From a virus: a stretch of DNA of 60,026 nucleotides. The stretch is from positions 1-60,026 of IMG/VR virus record IMGVR_UViG_3300009448_000013. One strand, 5' to 3'. The notes under the pieces are model-generated. The model was not told the origin of the DNA, did no database searches, and saw only the letters and a list, made by a program, of their open reading frames with translations. Shown here piece after piece: positions 16,761 through 26,544 of this stretch; position 1 is the stretch's first letter; every line of letters begins with the position of its first letter. The position numbers and the translations under genes were made by a program.

Positions 16761-19374
16761 CCTGCGGGACGCAGCAGCGCGCGCAGCGGCTCGGCTCTTG
16801 CGCGGCGACACGGGCCCCTCGGGCGCGGCAGGGCCCGCCGGCGCGCGCGGCGCCACCGGGCCAGCGGGCACGCCGGGAACCGCAGGGCAGCCCGGCGAGC
16901 GGGGGGAAACGGGGCCAGTGGGCGAGCAGGGCCCGCCCGGCGAGCGCGGACCGCAGGGCCTCGACGGCGAGCGCGGCGCGACCGGGCCACGCGGCGAGCG
17001 CGGCGACACCGGGCCCGAGGGCGCTACCGGTCCAATGGGCCCGCAGGGCTTGCAGGGCGTTCGCGGTGCGACGGGCGACACCGGTCCCGCTGGACCCACG
17101 GGGCCCGCAGGGGCGCGCGGACGCGGCGGCGGCATGGGCACGCGCGGGCAGCCGGGCGACACCGGTCCGGCTGGACCCACGGGGCCCACTGGACCGGCAG
17201 GGGCGAACGGTGCAACCGGCGCAACCGGTCCGACAGGCCCCGACGGTGGCCCCCTCGACGCCGAGTTTCTGCTCGTCACGGCCCACCCCGATCTGCCGCT
17301 CGCGCGCGTGACGCTCGACACGGCGACGCACCGTTGGGTCTACTCGGTTGGCGGGTTCGTCTCGGTCGCGCTAACCGATTACGAGGCCGGCACCGTCAAC
17401 GCGAACATCCTCGACACGCTCGCCCCTGCGCGTCGCTGGCAGCTGTCGCTGCTCGCCGGAGCCGGGATCGCGTGGGTCGTTGATCTCCGCAGCCTCGCCG
17501 CGCCGCCGGTCGTCGTCGTCGCCGAATATTCGTTCGACTCGGCGGGCGTGCTCTTGGCGTCGCACCCCGTGCCAATCTCGGCACTCCGGCAGAACGGCGA
17601 CCGGATCGTGATCGAGCTCTACACGACGGGGCTCAGTTTCGGCGCGTCGGCGCTCACGCTGCCGGCGAACTTTACGCGCATGTCGGGCGAGAGCACGGCC
17701 GTCAACGGCGTCGGCTGCACCGACGCGATCGAGCTCATTCACTTGAGCGGTGCGAACGACCCGGGCAACACCCTGAACATCGCGCTCGCGCTGCCGCTCG
17801 CCATCGCGGGGCGCGTCTGGATCCTGCGCGACACCCACACGACGCTGCCCGCCAAAGCGCGCGCCGGCACGAGCACGACGAGCGGCGCCACGCGAACGGT
17901 GAGTTTCCTCGTCGCCCCGTGGGGCGAGGCGAACGGGTTTTTTGGCGCGTTCGTCGGCACGAACAACTCGGCGATGACCGTGACAGGCTTCCCGGCGGGC
18001 TACGCCGACGGGCAGGGGCAGCAGTCGATCGCGAGCAGCACGGGCGGGCATGGCATAACGATGGGGTTCGCGCGGCAGCACCAGCGGTCGGGCATTCTGT
18101 CGCCCGTCACCTGGTCGTTTTCCGCCTCGCGGCGCTCGGGCGCGATTCACTACGTGGTCGCGCCATTGCCCGCCGGCAGCTTCGAACTCGAGGCGAGCTC
18201 GGCCATCGCGGGCGGCACGTTCGTCGGCAACCGTTTCGACTCGCCCGACGAGCCCGAGGCCGAGTTCATCGAGGATCTGTTCGGGCTCGACTTCGCTTAC
18301 GAGGAGTCGATCGCGTTCGGGCGCGCGCCGTCGATTGCGTTCGAACTGCCGGTGCTGTTCGACGCTCTGACAACGAACCACGCCGGGCCGATGCCCCCCG
18401 CGGTGAACCGGCAGGGCGTGCTCGCGGTAGTCAATACGGGCGTGCTCGCCACGCTCACGACGCCGACCGAGCGCCCGTGGCAGCTGCTCGCAACGACGAG
18501 CAACGCCAACCACCGCAAGGCTTGGTATTGGCTCGAGGTCGACGAGTCGGTCGAGGCCATCACTGCCGACGTGGATTTCGTTACGAGCGTCGCGAGCGGC
18601 CTAAGCGTGCGCTATTTCGTGATCGACGACGCGAACTTTGACCTCACGCCAGTGATGTCGGCGCTCACGGTCATGACGCTGCAGACCGCCACGAGCAACG
18701 ACGTCGCGAGCACGAACGGTGGCAGCGGCCCCGCGGACTATCTTTGCATTCTCACCGTCGGCACGGCCATCGACACGAACACGCTGGTCAGCTTCGCAGC
18801 GGGCTACACGGGCGTGGGGCAAGACGTCGTGCCCGGCGCGACCAACATCGACGGCACGCTGATCTACGGGCACAAGACACTGAGCCAGGCGACGACCGAG
18901 GACCCCGGCGCCGTGTCGTATCTCGCCGACATCAACGGCCGCAGCATCGGCGGCATGGTCATGTTCCAGCCGCGCAAGCGCGGCAAGGTGCAAGCCGTCA
19001 TTCGCCCGGCGGGGCTCGCCGTCGAGGCCGCGGGCATCGCGGTGCCGTTCATGATCGAGGTGCCGTTCGTCGCCGGCGCGGCGGGCACCCCCGACGACGT
19101 GACGAAATACAACGCCGACGCGCCGTTCGCGTTCAAGATTCAGGGCGCGCACTGCATCACGACGACGGGGATCGGAGGCGCCACGGTGCAAGCGCGCGAC
19201 ACGGCAGGCGGCGGCGGCGCGGCGCTCACGAGCGCAATGGCGGCAGCGGGCGCCGGAACGACGTACAACAATGATACCGACACGCGCGCCGTGCCCGCGG
19301 GCGGGTCGCTGTTCGTGCGCCGCAGCGACCGCGGCGTCGCCGGCAAGCTGATCATTCAAGCGGTGCGCACATGA
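16753..19374 (+). CDS. Collagen-repeat virion protein
   Basis: 873 residues. After 17 helical residues come 49 uninterrupted Gly-X-Y triplets (18-164; e.g. [16 protein letters not shown]), a collagen-like triple-helix stalk. The rest is beta-rich with no membrane segment, probably an adhesin or jelly-roll head; the C-terminus ([20 protein letters not shown]) is a typical beta-sandwich end. Collagen stalks usually occur in tail fibres, yet this gene lies between portal and MuF inside the head module. A capsid or portal fibre is therefore possible. Confidence 0.75.
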   Translation: MADLRDAAARAAARLLRGDTGPSGAAGPAGARGATGPAGTPGTAGQPGERGETGPVGEQGPPGERGPQGLDGERGATGPRGERGDTGPEGATGPMGPQGLQGVRGATGDTGPAGPTGPAGARGRGGGMGTRGQPGDTGPAGPTGPTGPAGANGATGATGPTGPDGGPLDAEFLLVTAHPDLPLARVTLDTATHRWVYSVGGFVSVALTDYEAGTVNANILDTLAPARRWQLSLLAGAGIAWVVDLRSLAAPPVVVVAEYSFDSAGVLLASHPVPISALRQNGDRIVIELYTTGLSFGASALTLPANFTRMSGESTAVNGVGCTDAIELIHLSGANDPGNTLNIALALPLAIAGRVWILRDTHTTLPAKARAGTSTTSGATRTVSFLVAPWGEANGFFGAFVGTNNSAMTVTGFPAGYADGQGQQSIASSTGGHGITMGFARQHQRSGILSPVTWSFSASRRSGAIHYVVAPLPAGSFELEASSAIAGGTFVGNRFDSPDEPEAEFIEDLFGLDFAYEESIAFGRAPSIAFELPVLFDALTTNHAGPMPPAVNRQGVLAVVNTGVLATLTTPTERPWQLLATTSNANHRKAWYWLEVDESVEAITADVDFVTSVASGLSVRYFVIDDANFDLTPVMSALTVMTLQTATSNDVASTNGGSGPADYLCILTVGTAIDTNTLVSFAAGYTGVGQDVVPGATNIDGTLIYGHKTLSQATTEDPGAVSYLADINGRSIGGMVMFQPRKRGKVQAVIRPAGLAVEAAGIAVPFMIEVPFVAGAAGTPDDVTKYNADAPFAFKIQGAHCITTTGIGGATVQARDTAGGGGAALTSAMAAAGAGTTYNNDTDTRAVPAGGSLFVRRSDRGVAGKLIIQAVRT

Positions 19375-19601
19375 GGATCCACCTCAAAGCCGACAGGCCG
19401 CTTCCGCTCGGGCTCGCGCGGCTCGTTCGGATCGTCGCAAACTTGCCGTTGAACCAGGCCGTCGCTATGCGTCGACAAGTCGCCCGAGCGCGGCTCAATG
19501 GCAACCCGCCGAAACGCAAGGGCCTGCCCCCGCGCGACGTCGCGCGCATGCTCAAAATGACGCTCGCGCAGCTGCGCGATTTGGTTGCACCGGATCCTTG
19601 A
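19371..19601 (+). CDS. Small basic hypothetical protein
   Basis: 76 residues, ATGA overlap. Basic ([20 protein letters not shown], then a [20 protein letters not shown] segment that could be a small HTH). It ends directly before the MuF gene. Function unknown. Confidence 0.5.
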   Translation: MRIHLKADRPLPLGLARLVRIVANLPLNQAVAMRRQVARARLNGNPPKRKGLPPRDVARMLKMTLAQLRDLVAPDP

Positions 19602-21398
19602 ATGGCGCTCGTCATCCGGTGCGCGGCGCAGCCGAGCTCGACGTTCGGGTCACCCGACGCCCTCGTCGAGCGCGGCACGGCCATGCTCGCCAAATCGACG
19701 GCCGCGTTCGGTCTCTCGATCGTCAAGCGCATCGGCGATAAGTCGACGCCGAAAGCGATCCGCAAGGCCATCGACGCCGCCGAGCGCGCATGGCCCCGGC
19801 GCGTCTTTCAGCTGCCGCTCGAGCGCGAGCTAAAGCAAGGGCAGTGGCTTGGCGCTCTCGACGCTGATTTCGAGGCGGACACGGGCCGCGCCATCAAGGT
19901 GCTCTTGCGCGATCCCAAGCCGGACAACGACACCGATCCGGCGTTCGCGAAGCGCTCGCAGCACGTCGCCGAGGCCGAGTTCCTCTCGCGCGAGGTCGTC
20001 ACGCGCGACGTGTTCGACCAGATGGATCGCGCCGCGCAGCGCCGAGCGTTCACCGTCGCCGGCACCGTGACGAAAGACGTCGCTCGCACGGTCAAGCGAG
20101 AGCTCGCGCGGCAAGTCGCGCAGGGCGCCGAGCTTCGCGACTTCAAAAAGCACGCGCTCGCTCGGCTGAAAAGCGCGGGCTGGACCCCGCAGAACCCGAG
20201 CCACGCCGAGAACGTGCTCCGAACGAACGTGCTCGGCGCGTACAATTCGGGCCGAGCTCGCCAGATGAGCCAGCCCGCGGTGTTGCGAGCTCGGCCGTAC
20301 TGGCAGATCCTCACCGTCAACGACGGCCCGCCGCGGCAGCGCAAGACGCACCAAGCGGCGCACGGTATCGTGCTACGCGCCGACGATCCGTTCTGGCGCG
20401 AGGCCTACCCGCCTTTCGGTTACCAGTGCCGGTGCAGGGTCCGCTCGCTCTCGCAGGCGCAGGCCGAGGCGATCGGCATCACGAGCGGGTCGAGCGTGCG
20501 GGGGCTGCCCGACCCCGGCTTTGCATCGGGGTTCTCGGGGCTGCTCGACGTGCCCATCGTGCGCAGCATACCGGCAGCCAACGACGTCGAGCCGGCGGCA
20601 GCTGCGCCCGCGCCAAGCGCCCCACGAGCGCCCGCCCTGCCGCGGCGGCGGGCCCCCGCTCCGACGCCGCCCCCGTCGCCGAGGGCCTCGCTCGACGAGG
20701 CTGGACTCGCCCAGCACCTCGAGTCGATCGGCGTGCGAGCGGACGACAACGCCAGCCGGCAGCTGCGAGCCGTCGTCGGCGACGTGGCGGCGCAGGACGT
20801 CGATGCGTTTTTCGGGCGAGCGGCGTTCGCCGAGCTGCCGGGCGCGCGGGTCGCCGACATGATGAGGCAAGGCGACGACGTCGTGCTCGACATGCGCATT
20901 TACTCGGGCGCCGAGATCTCGGGCAGGCCCGTCGTGCGACTCATGCGCACATTCAGCCGGAATGGCAAAAAGACCGTCGTAAAGCACGACCTGCTCACCC
21001 TGGACAAAGAATTGCAGGGCGGCGGAATGGGCGCCCGGGTGATCGCCGACCAGGTGCGCGCGTACGAGCGGCTCGGCATCGACGAGATTCGGCTCGATGC
21101 CGCCTGGATTGGACAGTACTACTGGCCAAAGCTAGGCTTTGAGTGCACCCGCAAAGCGCTGCCGGTGTGGGTGGGCCGTTTCCGGGATTGGCTGCACGAG
21201 GAAGGCTTTACGACCGCGGCCGTCGACGCCATGACGACCGGCATCAAGTCGATGCGCGACATCGCGATCACGATGGCGGGCGAGCGAAAAGTGGGGAAAG
21301 ACTATCTGCTGAACGGACCTAGTTTCATTTCGGACCTGCGCATGCCGCTGAAAAAGGGCAAGTCGGTCGAGATCATGAAAAAAGAGCTCGGGATATGA
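19602..21398 (+). CDS. MuF head protein fused to a GNAT-like domain
   Basis: 598 residues. Residues 1-300 are the MuF/gp30 head-morphogenesis domain: NPSHAENVLRTNVLGAYNSG, then HQAAHGIVLRADDPFWREAY and YQCRCRVRSLS (about 273). A Pro/Ala linker (about 325-365) leads to a C-terminal domain with LRTFS-like strands and LQGGGMGARVIADQVRAYER (about 471-490), then WIGQYYWPKLGFE. This resembles the acetyl-CoA loop and C-terminal strands of GNAT acetyltransferases. MuF proteins are injected or packaged, and C-terminal effector domains on them are known. The acetyltransferase call is tentative. Confidence 0.75.
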   Translation: MALVIRCAAQPSSTFGSPDALVERGTAMLAKSTAAFGLSIVKRIGDKSTPKAIRKAIDAAERAWPRRVFQLPLERELKQGQWLGALDADFEADTGRAIKVLLRDPKPDNDTDPAFAKRSQHVAEAEFLSREVVTRDVFDQMDRAAQRRAFTVAGTVTKDVARTVKRELARQVAQGAELRDFKKHALARLKSAGWTPQNPSHAENVLRTNVLGAYNSGRARQMSQPAVLRARPYWQILTVNDGPPRQRKTHQAAHGIVLRADDPFWREAYPPFGYQCRCRVRSLSQAQAEAIGITSGSSVRGLPDPGFASGFSGLLDVPIVRSIPAANDVEPAAAAPAPSAPRAPALPRRRAPAPTPPPSPRASLDEAGLAQHLESIGVRADDNASRQLRAVVGDVAAQDVDAFFGRAAFAELPGARVADMMRQGDDVVLDMRIYSGAEISGRPVVRLMRTFSRNGKKTVVKHDLLTLDKELQGGGMGARVIADQVRAYERLGIDEIRLDAAWIGQYYWPKLGFECTRKALPVWVGRFRDWLHEEGFTTAAVDAMTTGIKSMRDIAITMAGERKVGKDYLLNGPSFISDLRMPLKKGKSVEIMKKELGI

Positions 21399-21571
21399 AG
21401 CGCAAGCGACGACGCGACCCCAAGGGCGAGGGCCTCGCCGACGACCTCATCGGCGACGATCCGACGCCGAGCGACGCGCGACGGTTCGACGAGGACGGCA
21501 TGCCGATCACGAAACGATCGACGTCGCTGCCGGCGCCGAGCGACGAGCCAACGCCCCGCTTGCCGAAATGA
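21395..21571 (+). CDS. Short charged protein downstream of MuF
   Basis: 58 residues (ATGA overlap): MKRKRRRDPKGEGLADDLIG, then an acidic, Pro-rich tail. Disordered. It may only be a spacer gene, or help the fused MuF domain; neither is shown. Confidence 0.5.
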   Translation: MKRKRRRDPKGEGLADDLIGDDPTPSDARRFDEDGMPITKRSTSLPAPSDEPTPRLPK

Positions 21572-21596
21572 AACACTGCGCGTAGCCTGTCGCTCA

Positions 21597-23144
21597 ATGG
21601 CGGCAGCACGCCGGTACGAGAACCGGGCAACGTTCTTTGGCGACCTGACGCGGCTCGCCGATGTCTTGCCGTCGCCCCCGCCGGCGAACGACCAGGTGCC
21701 AACGGCGCCGGCGCCCACGGGCAAGACGTGCCCCGAGTACAAGTGGATTCACGTCGCCAATACCGGCGTGTATCGCGGCCACCATCAAGGCGAGTTCGAG
21801 CTCACCGCGCAAACGTTCGCGACGATGGTGGCGAACCTGCGGCGCGATCCGAAGTATCGCAACCCGCAGGCCGACGTCGGGCCCGTCGTCGTCGACGGCG
21901 CCGAGCTGTCGGGGCCATGGTCGAAAGTCATTCAGTACGATTTCGAGCACGCCTCGGAGATGGCCCCCTGGGAGGGCTCGATCCCCGACAAGGGCGTGCC
22001 GGCGCAAGGCTGGGTGCTCGACGTCGAGGTGCGGCAGCTCGCCGACGGTCGGGCGGCGCTGTTCGCCCTCTCCAAAATCCTGCCGCTCGCGCGGCACTAC
22101 ATCGAAACCGAGCAATACGAGAGCGTGTCGATCGCCTGGAACCCCGCGGGTGTGCACCCCGTGTCGGGCGAGGCCATCGGCGCCGTGCTCACTTCGATCG
22201 CGTTCACGAATCACCCGTTTGTGCGGGACCTGGCCCCCATCGCGGCAGCAAACCGCGCAGCTGGCCAAGTTCCGGCGAACGTTGTACAACCTAGGGCGCA
22301 GCTCGCGGAGGCACACGAGGGCGGCCCACCACAACCCGATCGAGTGGAGCCCATGACGCCCGAATCCCGAACTCGCCTCTGCAACATTTTCCACATCATG
22401 CCCGCGGCCGACGACGGCTCGGTCATCAAAGCTGCGGAGAACGCGGCGACGAATGGCAACGACCTCGCGGGGCTGCTCAAAGCCCTCGGGTTCACGACCG
22501 CCGCCGAGGCGCTGCCGGGTGTTGCCGACCTCATGAAAGCGCGCGTGTCGCTGCAAGAGCTCACCGCCAAGCTCGACTCGATCATGCGCGGCGACGAGCA
22601 GGCCGACGAGGCCGTTGCGCAGCAAGACGTCGCTGCGGCGTTCAGCGCCAAGCGGTTCGCCGATCCGAGCCTCGTGCTCGGCCTCACCGCGCACCGCAAC
22701 GACGCCGTCGCGGCCGAGATCAAAAAGCTGTCTGCTGAAAAGCAGAAGGACGTCGCCGAGGTGCGCCAAGCGCGCGAGCGCGGGCGTCAGTCGTTCCTGT
22801 TTCACTACGGCGTGAACACGAACCCGGCGCAGCAGCACTTGACGGCAACGTTCGTCGCTGGCCCGGGCGCGCAGGGCTCCCACGTGCAATACCCCGCGCC
22901 GCTGCCGGTGCCCGGTTACCCGCAGCCGATGGCGCTCGGCGGCCGTCCCTTGCAGCTGCCGCCCGCAGGGCCCGCGCAGGGGCAGACCGAGGCCGTCGAC
23001 TTGTCCACGTTCAGCGGGCGCAACGAGACCGAGCAGATCATCAGCTATCTGAGCTCGAAAGACCCCAAGTTCCGCGAGCAGTCGTGGGGCGTCCAGGTCT
23101 CGCGCGCGAGTCAGTGGCGCAAGGCGCACCGCCAAGCGGCTTGA
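21597..23144 (+). CDS. Mu gpI-like prohead protease with scaffold
   Basis: 515 residues. The N-terminal 210 follow the Mu I / S78-like protease: YKWIHVANTGVYRGHHQGEF, then AELSGPWSKVIQYDFEHASE, a GWVLDVEVRQLADGRAALFA strand, YESVSIAWNPAGVHP and AVLTSIAFTNHPF. The remainder (about 250-515) is helical with Gln/Ala-rich stretches, as expected for an internal scaffold cleaved during maturation. In Mu the scaffold also has a separate internal start; here METs near VEPMTPESRTRLCNIF (22353) could serve, but this is not shown. Confidence 0.8.
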   Translation: MAAARRYENRATFFGDLTRLADVLPSPPPANDQVPTAPAPTGKTCPEYKWIHVANTGVYRGHHQGEFELTAQTFATMVANLRRDPKYRNPQADVGPVVVDGAELSGPWSKVIQYDFEHASEMAPWEGSIPDKGVPAQGWVLDVEVRQLADGRAALFALSKILPLARHYIETEQYESVSIAWNPAGVHPVSGEAIGAVLTSIAFTNHPFVRDLAPIAAANRAAGQVPANVVQPRAQLAEAHEGGPPQPDRVEPMTPESRTRLCNIFHIMPAADDGSVIKAAENAATNGNDLAGLLKALGFTTAAEALPGVADLMKARVSLQELTAKLDSIMRGDEQADEAVAQQDVAAAFSAKRFADPSLVLGLTAHRNDAVAAEIKKLSAEKQKDVAEVRQARERGRQSFLFHYGVNTNPAQQHLTATFVAGPGAQGSHVQYPAPLPVPGYPQPMALGGRPLQLPPAGPAQGQTEAVDLSTFSGRNETEQIISYLSSKDPKFREQSWGVQVSRASQWRKAHRQAA

Positions 23145-23219
23145 GCGCGAGAGCGTTCGCCGCACCCAACCAGATCCACATTTTGAACGCGTTAGTCCCT
23201 ACCCTCTAGGAGCAAGAAA

Positions 23220-23609
23220 ATGCCCGAACCAAGGCGAATCGTTCCGGACGGTGCCGTAAGGCCCGGCCTGAACTTGAGCGGCTCGACGATCGCCGTGAAC
23301 CGGATCGTCGTGCAAGGCGCTGCCATCGATCAGGTGGCGCAAGCCGCTGCCGCCACGGCGCCGTATTTCGGCGTCACCATGCAGGCCATCGCGAACAACG
23401 CGGCCGGCGACATTCAGACCAAGGGCAAGGCGACGATCGCGTCGGGCGCTGCGGTCGCGAAAAACGTCAACGTCATGAGCGACGCCACCGGGCGAGCCAT
23501 CCTCGCGACGGCTACCAACAACGTCATGGGGCGCACCGTCACGTCGACCAGCGCCGCCGACCAGGTGCTCGAGGTCGAGCTCTGCGATCAGCCGCAGGTC
23601 GCGCCGTAA
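23220..23609 (+). CDS. Capsid decoration/head fibre-like protein
   Basis: 129 residues, start preceded by TAGGAGCAAGAAA. Residues 60-125 follow the DUF2190-type pattern (GVTMQAIANNAAGDIQTKGK, then a GRAILATATNNVMGRTVTST hairpin). Such small beta-barrel proteins sit on the capsid surface. Its place between protease/scaffold and major capsid matches. Confidence 0.6.
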   Translation: MPEPRRIVPDGAVRPGLNLSGSTIAVNRIVVQGAAIDQVAQAAAATAPYFGVTMQAIANNAAGDIQTKGKATIASGAAVAKNVNVMSDATGRAILATATNNVMGRTVTSTSAADQVLEVELCDQPQVAP

Positions 23610-23647
23610 TCCCACCCCCGCACCACCGCCGAGGACCACAAGCCATC

Positions 23648-24898
23648 ATGCAAAACATTTTCGGGATGTCTCAAAACGCGGGGCTCATGCCTCTCGGGAA
23701 CGGCACGCTCACGGGCGACATTGCCCGCCTGCTCGCGCAGACCCACGGGCAGCAGCCCGGCGGTTGGCTCACCCAAGGCATGCCCCCCGGCGGCATGCCG
23801 GGCCTCGGCCACATGCTTCAGAGCATGCAGCAGCACGGGGTGAACCCGCTCGCGTCCTACGGCGGGCGGCAGTCGATCGCGGTGCAGCTCGCCGCCGACG
23901 TCGCCGGCGTCGGCATGCGCGGTCAGACCCTCATGCTCGCTCTGCAGCCGCAGGACGTGCACGTTGCCGAGGAGATCGACACCTATCTCGCGGGCTACGC
24001 GCCCGCCGAGTTCCGTGCCGACGAGGCCGTGCCGATTATCTCGGTGCCGCAGCTGACCGATCAGTTCCGCACCTTCACGGAAAACAACGCGTTCCGCGTC
24101 GTGAACGTGCTCGCCTCGACTCAGTCGGCGATCAACGAGGTCGACCCCGAGACGATTCTGCGCACGTATCTGTGCGTCGACCGCGCCATCGGCGGGTTCA
24201 TCCCGAACGTAACGCAGCACACGGCGACCAAGGCGTTCGACCCCCGGCAGGCGCTCGCGCGTCGCATCCGGTGGGCGCTCGCGCTCGAGCGTGAGGTGCG
24301 CATTTTCGGTGCGACCGGTCTGCTCACGACGACCGGCAACTGGACCGCCGCGAACGTGCGCACCATCGGCGGCGGCCTCGAGTGGGATACCGCGACGGGT
24401 AACCCGATTCTCGACCTCTTGCGTGCCGACGAGGCGAGCGTGATGCCCATCACCGACTGGTGGATGAGCCCGATCGATTTCAATAACTTTCTGCTGAACG
24501 CGAACGTGCGCGAGCACATGCGTCAAATGCTCGGCGACAACGCCCCGAGCCCGGACATCGCGCAGCGGCAGAATGACATCGTGATCCCGGGTATCGCGCC
24601 GATCCACAAGGTGAGCGGCAAGGTGCTGAACGAGACCACGGGCGCGATCGGCTACATCATGGGCGAAACCGTCGTCGGCACGCGCACCCCCCCGGGTGGC
24701 GACAAGAACCCCGAGGACATTCAAACGGCCGTGACGTGGCGGTTCAATGGCCCGAGCGGCACCGGGTTTATCACTCGCGAGTTCGAGGTGCCCGGCCGCG
24801 GTCTGCACGCGGGGCAAATGATGGTGAGCGGTTACAGCGAGGACCCCCGGTTCATCGCGAACAACGTCGGCGCGCTCATCCTGAACACGCGCGCGTAA
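23648..24898 (+). CDS. Major capsid protein (HK97 fold, Mu gpT-like)
   Basis: 416 residues. After a Met/Gly/Gln-rich N-terminal arm (1-70, probably flexible) the core reads VPQLTDQFRTFTENNAFRVV, DPRQALARRIRWALALEREV, GNPILDLLRADEAS and ITREFEVPGRGLHAGQMMVS, as in GpT-like and related capsid proteins with a C-terminal ILNTRA. Position after the protease and before a strong terminator agrees with a highly expressed capsid gene. Confidence 0.85.
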   Translation: MQNIFGMSQNAGLMPLGNGTLTGDIARLLAQTHGQQPGGWLTQGMPPGGMPGLGHMLQSMQQHGVNPLASYGGRQSIAVQLAADVAGVGMRGQTLMLALQPQDVHVAEEIDTYLAGYAPAEFRADEAVPIISVPQLTDQFRTFTENNAFRVVNVLASTQSAINEVDPETILRTYLCVDRAIGGFIPNVTQHTATKAFDPRQALARRIRWALALEREVRIFGATGLLTTTGNWTAANVRTIGGGLEWDTATGNPILDLLRADEASVMPITDWWMSPIDFNNFLLNANVREHMRQMLGDNAPSPDIAQRQNDIVIPGIAPIHKVSGKVLNETTGAIGYIMGETVVGTRTPPGGDKNPEDIQTAVTWRFNGPSGTGFITREFEVPGRGLHAGQMMVSGYSEDPRFIANNVGALILNTRA

Positions 24899-24925
24899 GC
24901 CATTCGAGCGCGCTCAGCGCGAAAA

Positions 24926-24965
24926 GACGGGCCGCCTTTCGGTTAGGGCGGCCCGTCGCTTTTCT
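24926..24965 (+). terminator. Rho-independent terminator after the capsid gene
   Basis: A perfect 11-bp stem (24926-24936 with 24947-24957, GACGGGCCGCC/GGCGGCCCGTC) with a 10-base loop is followed by GCTTTTCT. It is the strongest terminator in the structural region and would separate head from tail expression. No other gene lies in 24899-25007. Confidence 0.85.
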
Positions 24966-25007
24966 GGTAGTCTGCACGCTGTCAACCTCAATAGGAGCAA
25001 CGCCAAG

Positions 25008-25487
25008 ATGGCCAACAAAGCACCCACCCCGCCGCCCGCCGTACCGTCCACCGAGGGCGGCGCGCCCACTGCCGGCGCCTCGTCAATCGGCGCAGCGCCC
25101 GGGCTCGACCTGCCGGCAAGCGGTGGCCAAAGCAGCCTCGCGAGCCCGCCCCCGGGCGGTGTCGGCGGCGTTCTGCCCCCGCAGAATCCCCCGACGGACG
25201 GCGGCGCAACGCAGCGAGTCGCGCCCGTCGAGGAACCCAAAGCGTTCGTGAAGGAAAGCAAAGAGGCTTTCAGCGCGAGGCCCGACCCGCAGCAACCCGT
25301 CGGCGACGACGTGCCGGTCGTGCGTTACAACTGGTCGGGCTTGTACAAGAACCGGCGAGCCGACGTCGCGAGCGGCACCCCCGTCAACGGCTTGCCGCAC
25401 GACCTCATTCGCGAGATCGAGGCAACGCGCAATGCCGTGATCGCGCCGCGTGGCGCCAAGCTCCCCGACAACCCGTTCACGCGCTAA
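25008..25487 (+). CDS. Hypothetical protein in Mu gp35 position
   Basis: 159 residues, start after TAGGAGCAACGCCAAG. The first 70 are Pro/Gly-rich and disordered; the rest (VVRYNWSGLYKNRRADVASG, then NGLPHDLIREIEATRNAV) looks folded. Between the capsid and gp36-like genes, as gp35 is in Mu. Head completion is inferred by place only. Confidence 0.55.
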   Translation: MANKAPTPPPAVPSTEGGAPTAGASSIGAAPGLDLPASGGQSSLASPPPGGVGGVLPPQNPPTDGGATQRVAPVEEPKAFVKESKEAFSARPDPQQPVGDDVPVVRYNWSGLYKNRRADVASGTPVNGLPHDLIREIEATRNAVIAPRGAKLPDNPFTR

Positions 25488-25496
25488 GCTCAAAGC

Positions 25497-25988
25497 GTGG
25501 CTAACTGGACCTCGGTCGAGGAACTCGTTCGAAAGCTCGGTCGCCGCCGGGTGATCGAGCTATTCGACGAGGACGGCGACGGCACCATCGACACGGGCGA
25601 CGACGCCACGACGGTCGACGACACCGTCGCCGCCGCGAACGACGAGGTCACGGGGGTTTTGCTGCGCAAGGGGTTTAGCGCCGAGCAGCTCAATGGGCTC
25701 AGCGAGGACGCATCGCTACGCCGCCACGCGACGAGCATCCTCGCGCAGCTCGCCGGCGAGCGAAAAACAGAGTTCCTCGATGCCGAGGGCAAGGGGCCTT
25801 ACGACGCCATCGGCGAGCGCGCTCGCAAAGAGCTCGAAAAGTTCAGCCGCGGCGAGAAACGTTCGCGGCTCGAGGACCAGGCCGGCGACAATCCGATCGT
25901 CGGCGGCGACGTGAACCTCGGCTCGCCGGTGTTCATTTTCAGCCGCGACCCCCGCAACCCGGGCACGAGCGGCCCCGGGGGGTTCTAG
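25497..25988 (+). CDS. Head-tail connector, Mu gp36 (DUF1320)-like, with EF-hand-like loop
   Basis: 163 residues, GTG start. MANWTSVEELVRKLGRRRVI opens the helical gp36 fold (helices around VDDTVAAANDEVTGVLLRKG). A loop DEDGDGTIDTGDD (about 22-34) fits the 12-position EF-hand calcium loop, with Asp at 1, 3, 5, 9 and 12. It probably forms the neck ring. The acidic loop may bind a metal; that is inference. Confidence 0.68.
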   Translation: MANWTSVEELVRKLGRRRVIELFDEDGDGTIDTGDDATTVDDTVAAANDEVTGVLLRKGFSAEQLNGLSEDASLRRHATSILAQLAGERKTEFLDAEGKGPYDAIGERARKELEKFSRGEKRSRLEDQAGDNPIVGGDVNLGSPVFIFSRDPRNPGTSGPGGF

Positions 25989-25992
25989 CGCC

Positions 25993-26220
25993 GTGGCCCG
26001 CGGCGGCCCCGGGCAGGCACGCGCGGCGCGCGTTCGGGGGCAGAGCCGCCAGTTGTCGACGGGCCACTGCCCGCGCTGCCACGGGGGCGAGGAAGCGGCG
26101 CCGTGCACGTGTCTCATTCAGGACCGGTGCAGCGACACGAGCGACAAGGGCCGGCAATGCATTCAAGGGGTCGGCCACTCGCTGCGGCATTTCGACGCGG
26201 CCGGTAATTACTGGGATTGA
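25993..26220 (+). CDS. Small Cys-rich protein
   Basis: 75 residues, GTG start. CPRCHGGEEAAPCTC and CSDTSDKGRQC suggest a zinc site; the N-terminus is Arg/Gly-rich. It lies between neck genes, but nothing identifies it. Start choice is uncertain. Confidence 0.45.
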   Translation: MARGGPGQARAARVRGQSRQLSTGHCPRCHGGEEAAPCTCLIQDRCSDTSDKGRQCIQGVGHSLRHFDAAGNYWD

Positions 26221-26235
26221 AACGGGAGGTTGACG

Positions 26236-26544
26236 GTGCACAACTCACAACGGATCGAGGATTTGCAGCAGGCCGCCGTCGGGCTCGAGGACGACGCCAC
26301 CAAGGCGGCCGCCGCGGGGCAGACCGTGCGCGCCAACGACCTGCGCAATAGCGCCGCGTACTACCGGCGGCGCGCCAGCAGCGCCGACCGCACCGCCGGG
26401 CTGCGGCAGCTGCACGAGGCGCAAATGACGCTGCTCAAGGCCATCGTGACCGAGCCGGGCACGCCGCGGGCGGGATACGTCGAGCCCGCGCGCGCGCCGG
26501 CGACGACGCTGCCCGAGCCCGTCCGCACCGAACCCTACGGCTGA
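26236..26544 (+). CDS. Small helical hypothetical protein
   Basis: 102 residues from GTG 26236, chosen because GGGAGG ends seven bases before it (a TTG at 26230 is too close). Helical first 70 residues (IEDLQQAAVGLEDDATKAAA) and a Pro-rich tail. ATG of the next gene overlaps its stop. Function unknown. Confidence 0.55.
   Translation: MHNSQRIEDLQQAAVGLEDDATKAAAAGQTVRANDLRNSAAYYRRRASSADRTAGLRQLHEAQMTLLKAIVTEPGTPRAGYVEPARAPATTLPEPVRTEPYG

Noticed and set aside
16801-17240. Repetitive DNA that might be a CRISPR or satellite array
   Set aside because: The repeats are 9-bp Gly-X-Y codon periods of a collagen-like protein, not direct repeats with unique spacers.
14706-17321. Very long minus-strand open frames opposite the portal and collagen genes (and similar ones opposite many genes)
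   Set aside because: In GC-rich DNA the antisense frames of real genes stay open; they show no family motifs, no overlap logic and no ribosome-binding sites.
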